Source: Colwellia sp. E2M01
GTDB taxonomy: Bacteria; Pseudomonadota; Gammaproteobacteria; Enterobacterales; Alteromonadaceae
Direction of reading: 5' to 3'
NCBI RefSeq assembly: GCF_018860585.1
Contig: NZ_JAHKPR010000076.1
Coordinates: 40,512 to 104,511, forward strand
Length of the DNA: 64,000 nucleotides
In this document: one piece after another, positions 1 through 10,007 of the stretch
Layout: each line of letters begins with the position of its first letter
How positions within the stretch are numbered: the first letter of the stretch is position 1
Program-made: the position numbers and the translations under genes
Notes under the pieces: generated by a model
Told to the model about the DNA's origin: nothing
The model's input: only the letters and a program-made list of their open reading frames with translations
The model's database searches: none

Positions 1-315
1 ATATCACGTAATGAGCGAGCTGGTATAGAAAGTTTAGCAATCAATAACGGTATGGACGTTAATAAAACTAGTAGCATTAGTTTTGATCTTCTAGAAGGCC
101 AATCTTTCTTCGTATATTCTGAGATTATTGCTACTTCTGGTTCTAATGATGGTATTGCCGATGGTTTAAATACTTTAACAATGTCCTTTCAAGATTCGAC
201 AGGTCTACAAGTAGTTGGTTCAGATCCTTCGACAACTTCAGTACCGGAGCCTTCTCCATTAATGCTATTTGGTTTATCATTAGTATTATTTGTTAGGCGT
301 CAAATGACTAAATAG
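1..315 (+). CDS. PEP-CTERM sorting domain protein, C-terminal end only
   Basis: The reading frame is open from the first base, so the gene begins upstream of the window and only its last 104 codons are seen; the ATG at 52 is internal. The tail has the PEP-CTERM layout: a VPEPS motif, a hydrophobic segment (PLMLFGLSLVLF) and a short basic end (VRRQMTK). Proteins with this tail are exported and processed by an exosortase, often in bacteria that make exopolysaccharide. The part before the tail is Ser/Thr-rich and not recognisable. A strong hairpin follows the stop codon. Confidence 0.8.
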   Translation: MSRNERAGIESLAINNGMDVNKTSSISFDLLEGQSFFVYSEIIATSGSNDGIADGLNTLTMSFQDSTGLQVVGSDPSTTSVPEPSPLMLFGLSLVLFVRRQMTK

Positions 316-348
316 ATGAAGCAATAACTGTTATTAAACACCTTATGG

Positions 349-383
349 AAAACGGCTTTAATTTACTCAATTAAAGCCGTTTT
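349..383. terminator. Bidirectional intrinsic terminator
   Basis: A 14-bp perfect stem (AAAACGGCTTTAAT paired with its complement, 7-nt loop) is followed by a T-rich run on the + strand and preceded by A-rich sequence. It lies between the converging PEP-CTERM gene and nudC and can end both transcripts. Confidence 0.8.
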
Positions 384-445
384 TATTTTTACTACTTTTT
401 ATTATCGATCTTTGGGCTTATCTCTATTATTTCGATATATTATTC

Positions 446-1456
446 TTAATACTGCCCTATTTCTTTATTTTTCCATGCTTTAATTAAATACGCTGAAATA
501 GAGCTACTACTGCTTATTTTAAATTCTACTTCGTTATTTTGCTCTCCGACTTCACTTTTAACGCCAAAATTACTAAGTTGCTCGCGTGAAAACCATTGAG
601 CATCTTCTAAGGCATCGTGAGTAACATCAATGGCATCTGTTTTTGCAACCGCGGTGAAGCCTAACATGATAGAGGCTGGAAACGGCCAAGGTTGCGAGCT
701 ACAATATTTTGGGTTTTCAACGACAATTCCTGACTCTTCAGCGACTTCTCTAATCACCGCTTGTTCGAGACTTTCACCTGGATCAACAAATCCAGCTAAG
801 GTTGAATAAACGCCCTTCTCCCAACTTGCTTGTCGGCCTAATAAACATCGCGGAATACCATCAGCAAACATTTTTTCAACTAACATGATCACCGCAGGAT
901 CGGTACGTGGAAAACTCATATTACGACAGTCATTACAACGTCTGGCGTGCCCTGCTTCAACAGCTCGACTATGGTTTCCGCAAAGTCCGCAAAACTGATG
1001 GCTAATATGCCAATGCACCATGCCTTTAGCGAGTGCTAATATTGAAGCATCTGCAGGTGACAAATTAGGCGTCATTGCTTTTAAAGGTTGCCATTGTCCT
1101 ATCTCAGTTAACTCTTCCTGAGTGGAGAACCGTAGCTTATTAAAATCGACAGTAAAAATGGAAACAGCTTTATTACTTTCGATATGTGTTGCTGCGTTTG
1201 TGTCGGTGATTTCTGCTTGGCTTAAAGCTATATCTCCTTTACCTAAATAAATACAGCTATCAACACTAAGCGTGGGTAACTGCCCTTTCGTTAGATAAAT
1301 TGGTGCAATAATGCCATTAGTAGCAAAAAGCCCCATGCCATCATTAATCACACAAAATAGAGTATTATCGTTGTTAAACTCTGTTTTTAACCATGATTTA
1401 TTTTTTCGTTGGTTAGTACATCGGTCTAACGGCATGTCAGCATAAGCGAATGTCAT
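446..1456 (-). CDS. nudC: NAD(+) diphosphatase NudC (Nudix, zinc ribbon)
   Basis: Hydrolyses NAD(H) to NMN(H) and AMP; the family also removes NAD caps from RNA 5' ends. The protein has 336 residues. A four-cysteine zinc ribbon (C156, C159, C174, C177) precedes a complete Nudix box (about 222-244, GFVDPGES...REVAEESG). The SQPWPFPAS signature that separates NudC from other Nudix enzymes follows at about 254-262. The N-terminal part is longer than in the roughly 257-residue E. coli enzyme. It lies 2 nt after the MFS gene and is probably co-transcribed with it. The ATG start is supported by this tight spacing. Confidence 0.95.
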   Translation of the reverse strand: MTFAYADMPLDRCTNQRKNKSWLKTEFNNDNTLFCVINDGMGLFATNGIIAPIYLTKGQLPTLSVDSCIYLGKGDIALSQAEITDTNAATHIESNKAVSIFTVDFNKLRFSTQEELTEIGQWQPLKAMTPNLSPADASILALAKGMVHWHISHQFCGLCGNHSRAVEAGHARRCNDCRNMSFPRTDPAVIMLVEKMFADGIPRCLLGRQASWEKGVYSTLAGFVDPGESLEQAVIREVAEESGIVVENPKYCSSQPWPFPASIMLGFTAVAKTDAIDVTHDALEDAQWFSREQLSNFGVKSEVGEQNNEVEFKISSSSSISAYLIKAWKNKEIGQY

Positions 1457-1458
1457 TG

Positions 1459-2694
1459 TTATATTTTACCCTCTATTATCTGAAGTTTTTCTGCGTTTAA
1501 GCTTTTAGTAATTAACTGGCTTGCTAGCAACGATATAAGGGCAAAGCCTGCACCTGCATAAAAAACTAATGAGGCATCATAAAGCCAAATTAAACCAAAC
1601 ACCGCTGGAATAACTACCGCGGCAATGTGGTTAATACTAAAACTAACGCCAGCACTTGAGGCAATATCTTTTGGATCGGCTATTTTTTGAAAGTAAGTTT
1701 TTAAGGCTATCGCCATCGCAAAAAATAAATGATCAATCACATAAAGTGCTGCGGCAACATTTGCTGACTCAACCAACGCATAACCCACAAAAACAATAAT
1801 TAAGCCTGTGTATTCAACCGTTAACGCTCTACGCTCGCCAACTCTAGCAATCCACTTACCTATTTTCGGTGCCAAAAAGAAGTTAATTACATGATTAAGC
1901 ATATACAAAAAGGTAATTTGTTGCACGCTGTAACCAAACTTTTCAACCATTAAAAAACCTGCAAAAACGACAAATATCTGCCTGCGTGCGCCAGATAAAA
2001 AGGTGAGAAAATAGAATAGGCTATAACGTTTTCTTAAAATTAACTTCTTATGCTGAACATGCTCCATTGGAAATTTAGGCATGGCAAACGCTAACCATAA
2101 CGTGAGCAATAAACCGCTTAATCCAAAAAATAAATACATAGCTTGATAACTAGCAGAAATAACACTAAAACCAATCCAAATTAAGGCATAACAGGTTAAT
2201 GATGCAGCTGATTTGATTGACATTAACTTACCAAGTTTCTCAGCGGCTTCACCTTTTTTAAACCACTGTAAACTTAACGAGGTGTTAATTGTTTCATAGT
2301 AATGAAAGCCTATCGACATTAATACCGTAGTAGCATAGAGTCCATAAATACTAGGGAATACGCCAGTAAAAGCAACGCCAATAGATAATAAGCATAAGGC
2401 TACAACCGCAAAAACTTGCTCTGTAAAAACCAATAAAACGAACACCGCGGTAAAGGCTAAAAATCCAGGTATTTCACGCAAAGAATGTAACATACCAATT
2501 TCAGCGCCAGTGAATGCTGCTCGCTCAATAACAAAGTTGTTGAGCATTGCCATCCAAGCGGCAAAAGTAATAGCCATAACAATGCTAGCAACGGCTAAGA
2601 AAACAAACGGAGTTTGCCATTTACTTCCCTGTGTTAGCTTATTTTCTGTTGGCTTACCTTGTGTTGATGTGGATGTCACTTGGGTGCTTTCCAT
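1459..2694 (-). CDS. MFS transporter
   Basis: A 411-residue polytopic inner-membrane protein with about 12 hydrophobic helices and a hydrophilic Ser/Thr/Gln-rich N-terminal tail of about 28 residues. The overall pattern and the basic loop after the sixth helix (KKLILRKRYS) fit the major facilitator superfamily. The substrate cannot be read from the sequence. It is the first gene of a two-gene unit with nudC. Confidence 0.8.
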   Translation of the reverse strand: MESTQVTSTSTQGKPTENKLTQGSKWQTPFVFLAVASIVMAITFAAWMAMLNNFVIERAAFTGAEIGMLHSLREIPGFLAFTAVFVLLVFTEQVFAVVALCLLSIGVAFTGVFPSIYGLYATTVLMSIGFHYYETINTSLSLQWFKKGEAAEKLGKLMSIKSAASLTCYALIWIGFSVISASYQAMYLFFGLSGLLLTLWLAFAMPKFPMEHVQHKKLILRKRYSLFYFLTFLSGARRQIFVVFAGFLMVEKFGYSVQQITFLYMLNHVINFFLAPKIGKWIARVGERRALTVEYTGLIIVFVGYALVESANVAAALYVIDHLFFAMAIALKTYFQKIADPKDIASSAGVSFSINHIAAVVIPAVFGLIWLYDASLVFYAGAGFALISLLASQLITKSLNAEKLQIIEGKI

Positions 2695-2877
2695 CGTGCT
2701 TTGTACCTTATTCTTGATAGGGGGTTAATTTAAGAGCTGCTCTATATTGTTAATAATATTTTATCGAAGGTAATTATATGCTGATTTACGCTTTATCCCT
2801 AGCAACAATAGTGCTTTGTTTTTTAGGTTAATCACGTTAAGTTAGTATATTAAACGTTATTTCCTGAGGTATGATTA

Positions 2878-3303
2878 ATGAGTTTTCCAATTAAATTTCC
2901 AATAATGGGCGCTTGTCAATGTGGACAATTAACCTATCAATTGTTTGAAAAACCCAAGATGGTATTAGCGTGTCATTGTACTGAATGTCAAAAACTCGCA
3001 GGTAGTCCGTTTAGTGTAACCGCTGTAATAGATACAGCTGCTATTAAGTTTTCTGGTGAAATGAAAGAGTGGATCCGCAGTGCTGATAGCGGTAATAAAA
3101 ACCACGCTAAATTCTGCCCTAACTGCGGCACCCGAATTTACCATTATAATCCTGCAGATATGAGTACGGTAAAATTAAAGTTAAAACCAATAATGCCTGA
3201 AGTTGCCGAATTATTTGCGCCGCAAGTACATGTTTGGGTTAGTGAAAAGCTGAGTTGGTACAAAATACCTGATGATATGAAATGTATTGATAAGCAGCCT
3301 TGA
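2878..3303 (+). CDS. GFA / CENP-V family zinc protein
   Basis: 141 residues with the GFA zinc-binding pattern: GACQCGQLTY near residue 11, CHCTECQK near 32, and FCPNCGTRIYHY near 78. Named after glutathione-dependent formaldehyde-activating enzyme, but most members have no proven activity, so only the fold is claimed. A TGAGGT ribosome-binding site lies about 9 nt before the ATG. It stands alone between divergent and convergent neighbours. Confidence 0.85.
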   Translation: MSFPIKFPIMGACQCGQLTYQLFEKPKMVLACHCTECQKLAGSPFSVTAVIDTAAIKFSGEMKEWIRSADSGNKNHAKFCPNCGTRIYHYNPADMSTVKLKLKPIMPEVAELFAPQVHVWVSEKLSWYKIPDDMKCIDKQP

Positions 3304-3364
3304 TGCGCTTTCCATTCAATAGGTAAAACTGTCGATTATTCAATTAAGGTCAAAAATCAGAAAC

Positions 3365-3390
3365 AAAAAAGGCGCTTAAAGCGCCTTTTT
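3365..3390. terminator. Intrinsic terminator between GFA gene and fumarase
   Basis: AAAAAAGGCGCT, a 3-nt loop (taa) and AGCGCCTTTTT form a stem flanked by A and T runs, so it can work in both directions for the two converging genes. Confidence 0.8.
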
Positions 3391-3432
3391 ATTATTTAAT
3401 TTTAATAAGTAAAAACAAGATTGAGTTAAAAG

Positions 3433-4950
3433 CTACGCTTTACCTTCCGCTTCTTGAATTTTAACTTTCCAAATTTCAGGGCCTGTTACGTGCGCTGATT
3501 CACCTGTACTATCAACCGCTACTGTTACTGGCATATCTTCTACTTCAAATTCGTAAATAGCTTCCATACCCATATCTTCAAAGGCAACTACTTTCGCTTT
3601 TTTGATTGCTTTCGAAACTAAGTAAGCCGCGCCACCAACTGCCATTAAATACACAGATTTATGGTTTTTAATGCTTTCACACGTTGCCGCGCCACGCTCT
3701 GCTTTACCGATAGATCCTAAAAGACCGGTTTGCGCTAACATCATCTCGTTGAATTTATCCATACGTGTTGCTGTTGTAGGGCCTGCAGGACCAACCGCTT
3801 CATTACCAATAGCATCAACTGGACCTACGTAATAAATAAACTTGTTAGTAAAGTCTACCGGTAATTCTTCACCGTTTGCTAACATTTCTTGAATACGTTT
3901 ATGCGCTGCATCACGACCTGTTAAGATAGTACCGCTTAATAATACCGTTTCGCCAGTTTTCCATTCAGCGATATCTGCTTTAGTTAAGCCATCAACGTTA
4001 ACGCGACGAACATTTTCGCCAACTTCCCAAGTGATTTCTGGCCATTCTTCCAATTTAGGTGGTGTTAAGTCCGCAGGACCTGAGCCATCAAGGTGGAAAT
4101 GTACGTGACGCGTTGCCGCACAGTTTGGGATCATAACTACCGGTTTAGACGCCGCGTGTGTTGGCACTGAATTAATTTTAACATCAACAACCGTTGTTAA
4201 ACCGCCAAGACCTTGGGCACCAATACCTAATTTGTTTACGCGCTCAAAAATCTCAAGACGTAATTCTTCTTCAGCATTTTGCGGACCGCGTTCCATTAAC
4301 TCTTGAATGTTTACAGGATCCATTAAACTTTCTTTAGCTAATACGCCAGCTTTTTCAGCCGTACCACCAACACCTATACCTAACATACCTGGCGGACACC
4401 AACCTGCGCCCATTGTTGGTAAGGTTTTAACAACCCAATCAGCAATTGAGTCAGACGGGTTTAACATCGCCATTTTAGTTTTGTTTTCACTACCGCCGCC
4501 TTTCGCTGCGATCATGATTTCAAGACCAGTACCTGGCACCATATCAATATGTACAACGGCAGGCGTATTATCTTTAGTATTAACACGTTTGCCTGTAGGA
4601 TCGGCAACAATTGAAGCACGTAAAGGATTATCAGGATTTAAGTAAGCACGACGTGTACCTTCATCAACCATTTGTTGTACGGTCATATCAGTTTTATCCC
4701 ACTGAACAGCCATACCTACTTTCACGAAACAAGTAACAATACCTGTGTCTTGGCAGATTGGACGTTTGCCCTGCGCTGACATACGTGAGTTAATTAAAAT
4801 TTGTGCTATTGCATCTTTCGCTGCAGTTGATTCTTCTTTGTTATACGCTTTTTCTAACGCTTGAATAAAATCAAGAGGATGGTAATAAGAAATATATTGT
4901 AATGCGTCTTCAATACTATCGATTACGTCTTGTTGTTTAATGATGGCCAT
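3433..4950 (-). CDS. fumA: Class I fumarate hydratase, [4Fe-4S]
   Basis: Interconverts fumarate and malate in the TCA cycle in the cytoplasm, using an oxygen-sensitive [4Fe-4S] cluster. The 505-residue chain carries the three expected cysteine sites: RPICQDTG near residue 66, NCAATRH near 278 and AATCESI near 417. It also has the glycine-rich AAKGGGSENKT motif of iron-sulfur fumarases and tartrate dehydratases. N- and C-terminal domains are fused in one chain, as in FumA/FumB, not split. The exact subtype (FumA or FumB) cannot be decided. It is monocistronic and divergent from pabB. Confidence 0.93.
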   Translation of the reverse strand: MAIIKQQDVIDSIEDALQYISYYHPLDFIQALEKAYNKEESTAAKDAIAQILINSRMSAQGKRPICQDTGIVTCFVKVGMAVQWDKTDMTVQQMVDEGTRRAYLNPDNPLRASIVADPTGKRVNTKDNTPAVVHIDMVPGTGLEIMIAAKGGGSENKTKMAMLNPSDSIADWVVKTLPTMGAGWCPPGMLGIGVGGTAEKAGVLAKESLMDPVNIQELMERGPQNAEEELRLEIFERVNKLGIGAQGLGGLTTVVDVKINSVPTHAASKPVVMIPNCAATRHVHFHLDGSGPADLTPPKLEEWPEITWEVGENVRRVNVDGLTKADIAEWKTGETVLLSGTILTGRDAAHKRIQEMLANGEELPVDFTNKFIYYVGPVDAIGNEAVGPAGPTTATRMDKFNEMMLAQTGLLGSIGKAERGAATCESIKNHKSVYLMAVGGAAYLVSKAIKKAKVVAFEDMGMEAIYEFEVEDMPVTVAVDSTGESAHVTGPEIWKVKIQEAEGKA

Positions 4951-5120
4951 AGTGCTCTCTATTAGCTTTACTTGTATATTAAGATGAATCGCTTAAAACT
5001 GCGTTAATACTCTTTAATACAAGGTTGTTGAAAGATATAATAAATCTAACCCTATAATAACTCGCTAATGAAAGTGCTGCCACCGCAAATGCTTTATAAT
5101 GACTATTTAACTAGCGAATA

Positions 5121-6743
5121 ATGAGAGAATGCAAAAATTTGTGCAATTCGACTGACACTAGCAACAGCAATCCACTAAAACCTGCTCGTATTACAGCTAA
5201 AAAAATCACCTTTGCTCATCTTATCCGTGAAGCTAATAACTGTGATGTTAATAACTGTGATGTTAATACTGAAGAAAATATTACTAGTGAAAGGTTGTTC
5301 AGCTTGTTCTCACATCAACCGTGGGCAATGTGGTTAGACTCTTGTGAAAGTGAACATGTCGATAGTCGTTTTGATATTATAGTTTGGCAGCCTATTGCGA
5401 CAATTACTACCCGTTATAATTCATCACAAATTTGTTTTTTCAATCAATATAAAAAGCAGAATGAAAAACAAAGTAAGGTTAAAACAACCAGTACTGACGA
5501 TCCGTTAACCTTACTAAAAAACCTGCAAGCGCAATTGTTTGATATATCAAGCCCTAAGCATGAACACCTCCCCTATTTAGGTGGTGCATTGGGTTATTTA
5601 TCTTATGATTTAGGTCGTCGTTTTGAAACCTTACCCAGTATTGCCGAGCAGGATATTAATTTACCTGATATGGCGATGGGCTTGTACGATCAGGCCATTA
5701 TTTTTGATAAAGTCGAACAGTGTTTTTACCTTATTTGCCAAGAGGACAAACGCCAAAGTATTGAAACATTTATTTATGATGCTCTTGCTCAAAAACAATT
5801 ACACTTAAATAATATACCTAAGCATGTTAAAGCAAAAACAGCCTTTCAATTAACTTCGTCATGGCAAGCGAATATGACTAAAGAAAGTTATATTGAAAAA
5901 TTTAAGCAAGTGCAAGAATACTTATTATCCGGCGATTGTTATCAAATTAATCTCGCACAACGCTTTAGCACGAGTTACCAAGGTGATGAATTTGAAGCTT
6001 ACTTAGCCCTTAGAAAAGCCAACAAAGCCCCTTTTTCAGCTTTTATCCGATTAGATAACTCAGCTATTTTAAGTGTTTCCCCTGAGCGCTTTTTACAACT
6101 TTCAAACGGTAAAGTCGAAAGTAAACCTATAAAAGGCACCATGCCGCGCAGCGAAGATCCAATACAAGATGCTAAAAACGCTGAAACTTTAAAAAATTCT
6201 CCCAAAGACAACGCTGAAAACCTCATGATTGTTGATTTACTGCGAAATGATATCAGCAGAAGCTGTGAAGCAGGTACAGTGAAAGTACCGTCACTTTTTG
6301 CTATTGAAAGCTTTCCTGCGGTACATCATTTAGTGAGTACGGTTGAAGGGGTTTTATCACCAAATAAGCATGCTACCGATTTACTGCGAGGTGCATTTCC
6401 TGGTGGCTCAATTACTGGCGCACCTAAAATTCGCGCTATGGAAATTATTGAAGAACTAGAGCCACACCGTCGTAGTGTGTATTGCGGTTCAATTGGTTAT
6501 ATTTCCAATTGCGGCACTATGGATACCAGTATTACTATTCGTACGCTTATTTGTAAGAAAGAAGTTTGTCCGCAAGAAGCCTCTCAGCAAAACACGGATA
6601 ATGCCCCAACATCTACAGGTGAAATTCATTGTTGGGCGGGTGGCGGTTTAGTTGCTGATTCAACAGCAAATAGTGAATATCAAGAAACTTTTGATAAAGT
6701 GAATTGTATATTACCTGTTTTATCAAAACTGAATCAGGTATAG
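5121..6743 (+). CDS. pabB: Aminodeoxychorismate synthase component I
   Basis: With PabA it converts chorismate and glutamine to 4-amino-4-deoxychorismate for folate synthesis. The chorismate-binding domain is complete: SGDCYQINLAQRF, the PIKGTMPR motif typical of PabB, AENLMIVDLLRND, GAFPGGSITGAPK and CWAGGGLVADS. At 540 residues it is clearly longer than the roughly 450-residue E. coli enzyme. The extra length is in a variable N-terminal part with a tandem NNCDV repeat, a polar insert near 110-125 and another near the C-terminus. nudL follows 6 nt later, so the two are probably co-transcribed. The true start could be slightly downstream. Confidence 0.9.
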   Translation: MRECKNLCNSTDTSNSNPLKPARITAKKITFAHLIREANNCDVNNCDVNTEENITSERLFSLFSHQPWAMWLDSCESEHVDSRFDIIVWQPIATITTRYNSSQICFFNQYKKQNEKQSKVKTTSTDDPLTLLKNLQAQLFDISSPKHEHLPYLGGALGYLSYDLGRRFETLPSIAEQDINLPDMAMGLYDQAIIFDKVEQCFYLICQEDKRQSIETFIYDALAQKQLHLNNIPKHVKAKTAFQLTSSWQANMTKESYIEKFKQVQEYLLSGDCYQINLAQRFSTSYQGDEFEAYLALRKANKAPFSAFIRLDNSAILSVSPERFLQLSNGKVESKPIKGTMPRSEDPIQDAKNAETLKNSPKDNAENLMIVDLLRNDISRSCEAGTVKVPSLFAIESFPAVHHLVSTVEGVLSPNKHATDLLRGAFPGGSITGAPKIRAMEIIEELEPHRRSVYCGSIGYISNCGTMDTSITIRTLICKKEVCPQEASQQNTDNAPTSTGEIHCWAGGGLVADSTANSEYQETFDKVNCILPVLSKLNQV

Positions 6744-6749
6744 CCCCAA

Positions 6750-7322
6750 ATGACCAAGGATGAATTTTTAGCACGCTTTAATTTATTAACTTTGGTTGAA
6801 TCTGAACATATTTATAAACATCCTTTACCTTTACGCTCTGCCGCCGTACTTATTGCGTTAATTGACACTAATAATGGTTTACAAGTCTTACTCACCAAAC
6901 GCGCCAGTCATTTAAAGCATCACGCCTCACAAATAAGCTTCCCAGGTGGCAAGGTTGAACAATATGACGCGTCTTTAGTCGATACTGCATTAAGAGAAGC
7001 CTTTGAAGAAATAGGTTTACGCCAAAATAATATAACTATTGTTGGTCAGCTTCCGCCTTATGAAACACTGAGTGGCTTTCAAATAACGCCTGTGGTTGGT
7101 ATTGTTAAATCAGCTCAAAGTTATTTAATGGATACTGGTGAAGTTGCTGAAATATTTCATGTACCATTACAGCATTTTTTAACACTAAGTAATCACAGGG
7201 TTGTCAGTTCAACCCTTAATGGTTTTCAACATAACGTACATTTTTTTCCTTACAAGCATTACAACATCTGGGGCGCAACGGCAGTAATGCTCAAAGATTT
7301 AGTCGCCCATATTAATTTTTAG
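6750..7322 (+). CDS. nudL: CoA pyrophosphatase NudL (Nudix)
   Basis: 190 residues. The UPF0035-type motif LLTKRASHLKHHASQISFPGG, followed by a Nudix helix (ALREAFEEIGL), marks the CoA diphosphatase subgroup, which cleaves CoA to phosphopantetheine and 3',5'-ADP. It sits directly behind pabB. NudL and PabB genes are also neighbours in E. coli (yeaB/pabB), which supports both calls. Confidence 0.88.
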   Translation: MTKDEFLARFNLLTLVESEHIYKHPLPLRSAAVLIALIDTNNGLQVLLTKRASHLKHHASQISFPGGKVEQYDASLVDTALREAFEEIGLRQNNITIVGQLPPYETLSGFQITPVVGIVKSAQSYLMDTGEVAEIFHVPLQHFLTLSNHRVVSSTLNGFQHNVHFFPYKHYNIWGATAVMLKDLVAHINF

Positions 7323-7408
7323 TTTAAGTGTTTACTCGAACCGCCATGACATTTTCATAATTGGATCACCGCCAAGATACCTCTGGGGATGACGCACCTA
7401 TACAAAGT

Positions 7409-7431
7409 GCATAGGCATAGGCATAGGCATA
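7409..7431 (+). repeat. GCATAG tandem repeat
   Basis: Three perfect copies of GCATAG and a partial fourth lie in the 132-bp gap between nudL and the aldehyde dehydrogenase, about 25 bp before the latter's start. No function is evident; slippage could change its length. Confidence 0.7.
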
Positions 7432-7454
7432 TAACATAATATAACCAAGGTGAA

Positions 7455-8867
7455 ATGAATATGATTCATAATAAGCAATCTCTAACCGCTATTTTAGCTA
7501 AACAGCAATTGGCTTATAAACTATCACCAGCACCTTCTATTGATTATAGAAAAATTCAATTAATGGCCTTAAAAGAAGCCTTATTATCACATCAAGAGGC
7601 TTTAATATCAGCACTCAATAGCGATTATGGACAACGCGCCAAACAAGACAGTTTAATTGCTGATATTTTGCCTTGTATCATGAATATAAAGTACACCCTT
7701 AAAAACCTTAAAAAATGGACGAAACCACAGCGCCGTCATTCAGGGTTATTGCTATCGCCTGCAAAAGTTACTGTGCATTACCAACCTCTTGGCGTGATCG
7801 GTATTATGGTGCCATGGAATTTTCCAGTGATGTTATCAATCGGTCCTTTAATTACCGCTTTGGCCGCGGGTAATCGCGCTATGATTAAGTTATCTGAATA
7901 TACTCCTGCAACAAATGCAGTACTTAGCACCATGCTCGCTAGTATTTTTGACAGTGAAATTGTCGCTGTAATTGAAGGTGAAGCCGATGTTGCGGCTGAT
8001 TTTTCAGCACTGCCTTTTAATCATTTATTGTTTACCGGCTCAACAAATATAGGCAAGCACGTTATGCGTGCTGCTGCGGATAACTTAACTCCCGTCACTT
8101 TAGAATTAGGTGGGAAATCACCGGTAATTATTACTGACGACATAACTATTGAAACAGCCGTTGAGCGCTTAATTTATGGTAAATGTTTAAATGCTGGACA
8201 AATATGCGTTGCCCCTGATTATGTTTTTTGCCCTGAAGCTAAGGTCGAGGAATTTATTAAGGCTTATCAACACAAATTTCAAACAATGTATCCTAACAAT
8301 GAAAATAGTGACTACACGAATATAATCAATGAGACTCAGCATCAACGTTTACTCACTTGGCTTGATGATGCCAAAGCTAAAGGTGCGACGGTAATTTCAG
8401 CAAGCAGTGAAAAAGTAGATCGATCTTCAAGGCAACTTGCCACGCAATTAATTACTGAAGTAAATGACGATATGTTAATCATGCAAGAAGAAATTTTTGG
8501 CCCTTTGTTGCCAATATTGCCATACAAAGAGCTTGATGATGTTGTAAATTATATTAATGATCGCCCTCGCCCATTGGCTTTATACATCATGAGTTTTGAT
8601 AAAAGCACACAACAATTAATTCTTGATAAAACTCACTCAGGTGGTGTAGGTATAAATGATACGGTTATGCATGTTGCTGCAGACGATGCACCTTTTGGTG
8701 GTATTGGTGATTCAGGGATGGGACATTATCACGGTAAAGAAGGATTTTTAACTTTTTCAAAGGCGAAAACAGTACTAACACAAGGTAAATTGAATATGGG
8801 CAAGTTTATCCACCCGCCTTATGAGCGTTTTGCTCAAAAATTACTGTTGAAGATTTTTATGCGATAA
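7455..8867 (+). CDS. Coniferyl-aldehyde-type dehydrogenase
   Basis: A 470-residue NAD(P)+-dependent aldehyde dehydrogenase. The catalytic glutamate lies in LELGGKSP and the catalytic cysteine in NAGQICVAPDY. The chain is shorter than the classical 500-residue class. The C-terminal hydrophobic end and the PWNFPVMLSIGPL motif fit the coniferyl aldehyde dehydrogenase (CalB-like) or fatty aldehyde group. The natural substrate is unknown; long-chain or aromatic aldehydes are likely from family knowledge. Monocistronic, with a terminator downstream. Confidence 0.85.
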   Translation: MNMIHNKQSLTAILAKQQLAYKLSPAPSIDYRKIQLMALKEALLSHQEALISALNSDYGQRAKQDSLIADILPCIMNIKYTLKNLKKWTKPQRRHSGLLLSPAKVTVHYQPLGVIGIMVPWNFPVMLSIGPLITALAAGNRAMIKLSEYTPATNAVLSTMLASIFDSEIVAVIEGEADVAADFSALPFNHLLFTGSTNIGKHVMRAAADNLTPVTLELGGKSPVIITDDITIETAVERLIYGKCLNAGQICVAPDYVFCPEAKVEEFIKAYQHKFQTMYPNNENSDYTNIINETQHQRLLTWLDDAKAKGATVISASSEKVDRSSRQLATQLITEVNDDMLIMQEEIFGPLLPILPYKELDDVVNYINDRPRPLALYIMSFDKSTQQLILDKTHSGGVGINDTVMHVAADDAPFGGIGDSGMGHYHGKEGFLTFSKAKTVLTQGKLNMGKFIHPPYERFAQKLLLKIFMR

Positions 8868-9039
8868 CGCTAACTGTTTTTTATTAGTAGCCTTTTCCTT
8901 AGGTCTATAATTTATGTCTAAACTTGTGTCTAAACTTATGACTAAGCGAAACTACTACCGATAAAAAATAAGCACTCTTTAGCATACAAAGATCGTATAA
9001 AGACGACTCTGATAAGTTTGTATTCAATCTGTAGAAAAT

Positions 9040-9082
9040 AAAAAGCCAATAATTATTAGTTAAAGTAATTTATTGGCTTTTT
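9040..9082. terminator. Bidirectional terminator
   Basis: A 13-bp perfect inverted repeat (AAAAAGCCAATAA and complement) with a 17-nt loop, in the 288-bp gap between the converging aldehyde dehydrogenase and thyA genes. A and T runs flank both arms. Nothing else was recognised in the gap. Confidence 0.75.
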
Positions 9083-9155
9083 GAGAGACTAGAAGCTTAA
9101 ATTAATACAGAGCTTAAATCACAACTCAAATCAGAGCTAAAAGACCTTGTAATAA

Positions 9156-10007
9156 TTACACTGCAAATGGGTATTTAATTGCATCATGGCACTCATAGCC
9201 TTCAACAGTAAAGTCATCCATGGTTACCCAAGTTTCCAGATCTTCTAATGTTTTTATTTTAGGGTTAATGATCAATTTAGGTAATGGAAGCGGCTCACGC
9301 TTTAATTGCACGTCTTGCATCAATTGTAATTGGTCTTCATAAATATGAGCATTCACAATTTTATGATACGCCGTACCTGCTTTTTTCCCTGTTATTTGTG
9401 CCATTAGCGCTAAAAAAGTAAATACTTGCACTTGATTAAAATTAAGACCTAGTGGAACGTCACACGAGCGCTGAAAACTTGTCAAATGCAAGGTATCTCC
9501 CACTAAAGAAAAATTGTGAGTGTGCATGCAGGGGCGTAAACAGCCCATGTGAAATTCACCGGGATTATAAAAGGTTAAAATTTCTGCGCGATCATCAATA
9601 CCATTAGTGAGGTTATCAACAATCTTTTTAAGTTGATCAATGCTACCACCATCTGGTTTTGCCCAACTACGACCTTGAATACCATAAACACGGCCCATAT
9701 CATCTTCACCTTTACGGTGAGAGTTATTGAGCCAATCTTCATTTAAGTTAGCATTTGCATCCCATGTTTTAGTGCCTAATTTACGAAAATCTGCGGCGTT
9801 ATCGTAACCTCGAATATAACCAATAAACTCAGCAATAGCAGATTTAAAGAAGCTTTTACGGGTGGTTATTAAAGGGAATTCATTATCGCCAACGTTATAT
9901 TGCAAATCGGCGTTAATCACAGTTAAACAACGTTTACCTGTGCGCTCGTTCTCAATCCAAGTGCCTTCATCAATAATTCGTTGACATAAATCTAAATAAG
10001 CGCGCAT
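9156..10007 (-). CDS. thyA: Thymidylate synthase
   Basis: Methylates dUMP to dTMP with methylene-tetrahydrofolate. 283 residues; the catalytic cysteine is in [10 protein letters not shown], followed by the substrate-binding [16 protein letters not shown] block and the AHIYEDQL and [11 protein letters not shown] motifs. It has about 19 residues more than the E. coli enzyme, in the small-domain region. The start overlaps the lgt stop by one base (TAATG), which implies translational coupling. Confidence 0.97.
   Translation of the reverse strand: MRAYLDLCQRIIDEGTWIENERTGKRCLTVINADLQYNVGDNEFPLITTRKSFFKSAIAEFIGYIRGYDNAADFRKLGTKTWDANANLNEDWLNNSHRKGEDDMGRVYGIQGRSWAKPDGGSIDQLKKIVDNLTNGIDDRAEILTFYNPGEFHMGCLRPCMHTHNFSLVGDTLHLTSFQRSCDVPLGLNFNQVQVFTFLALMAQITGKKAGTAYHKIVNAHIYEDQLQLMQDVQLKREPLPLPKLIINPKIKTLEDLETWVTMDDFTVEGYECHDAIKYPFAV

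Noticed and set aside
7323..7454. Possible small gene between nudL and the aldehyde dehydrogenase
   Set aside because: Only a GCATAG repeat and stops in all frames.
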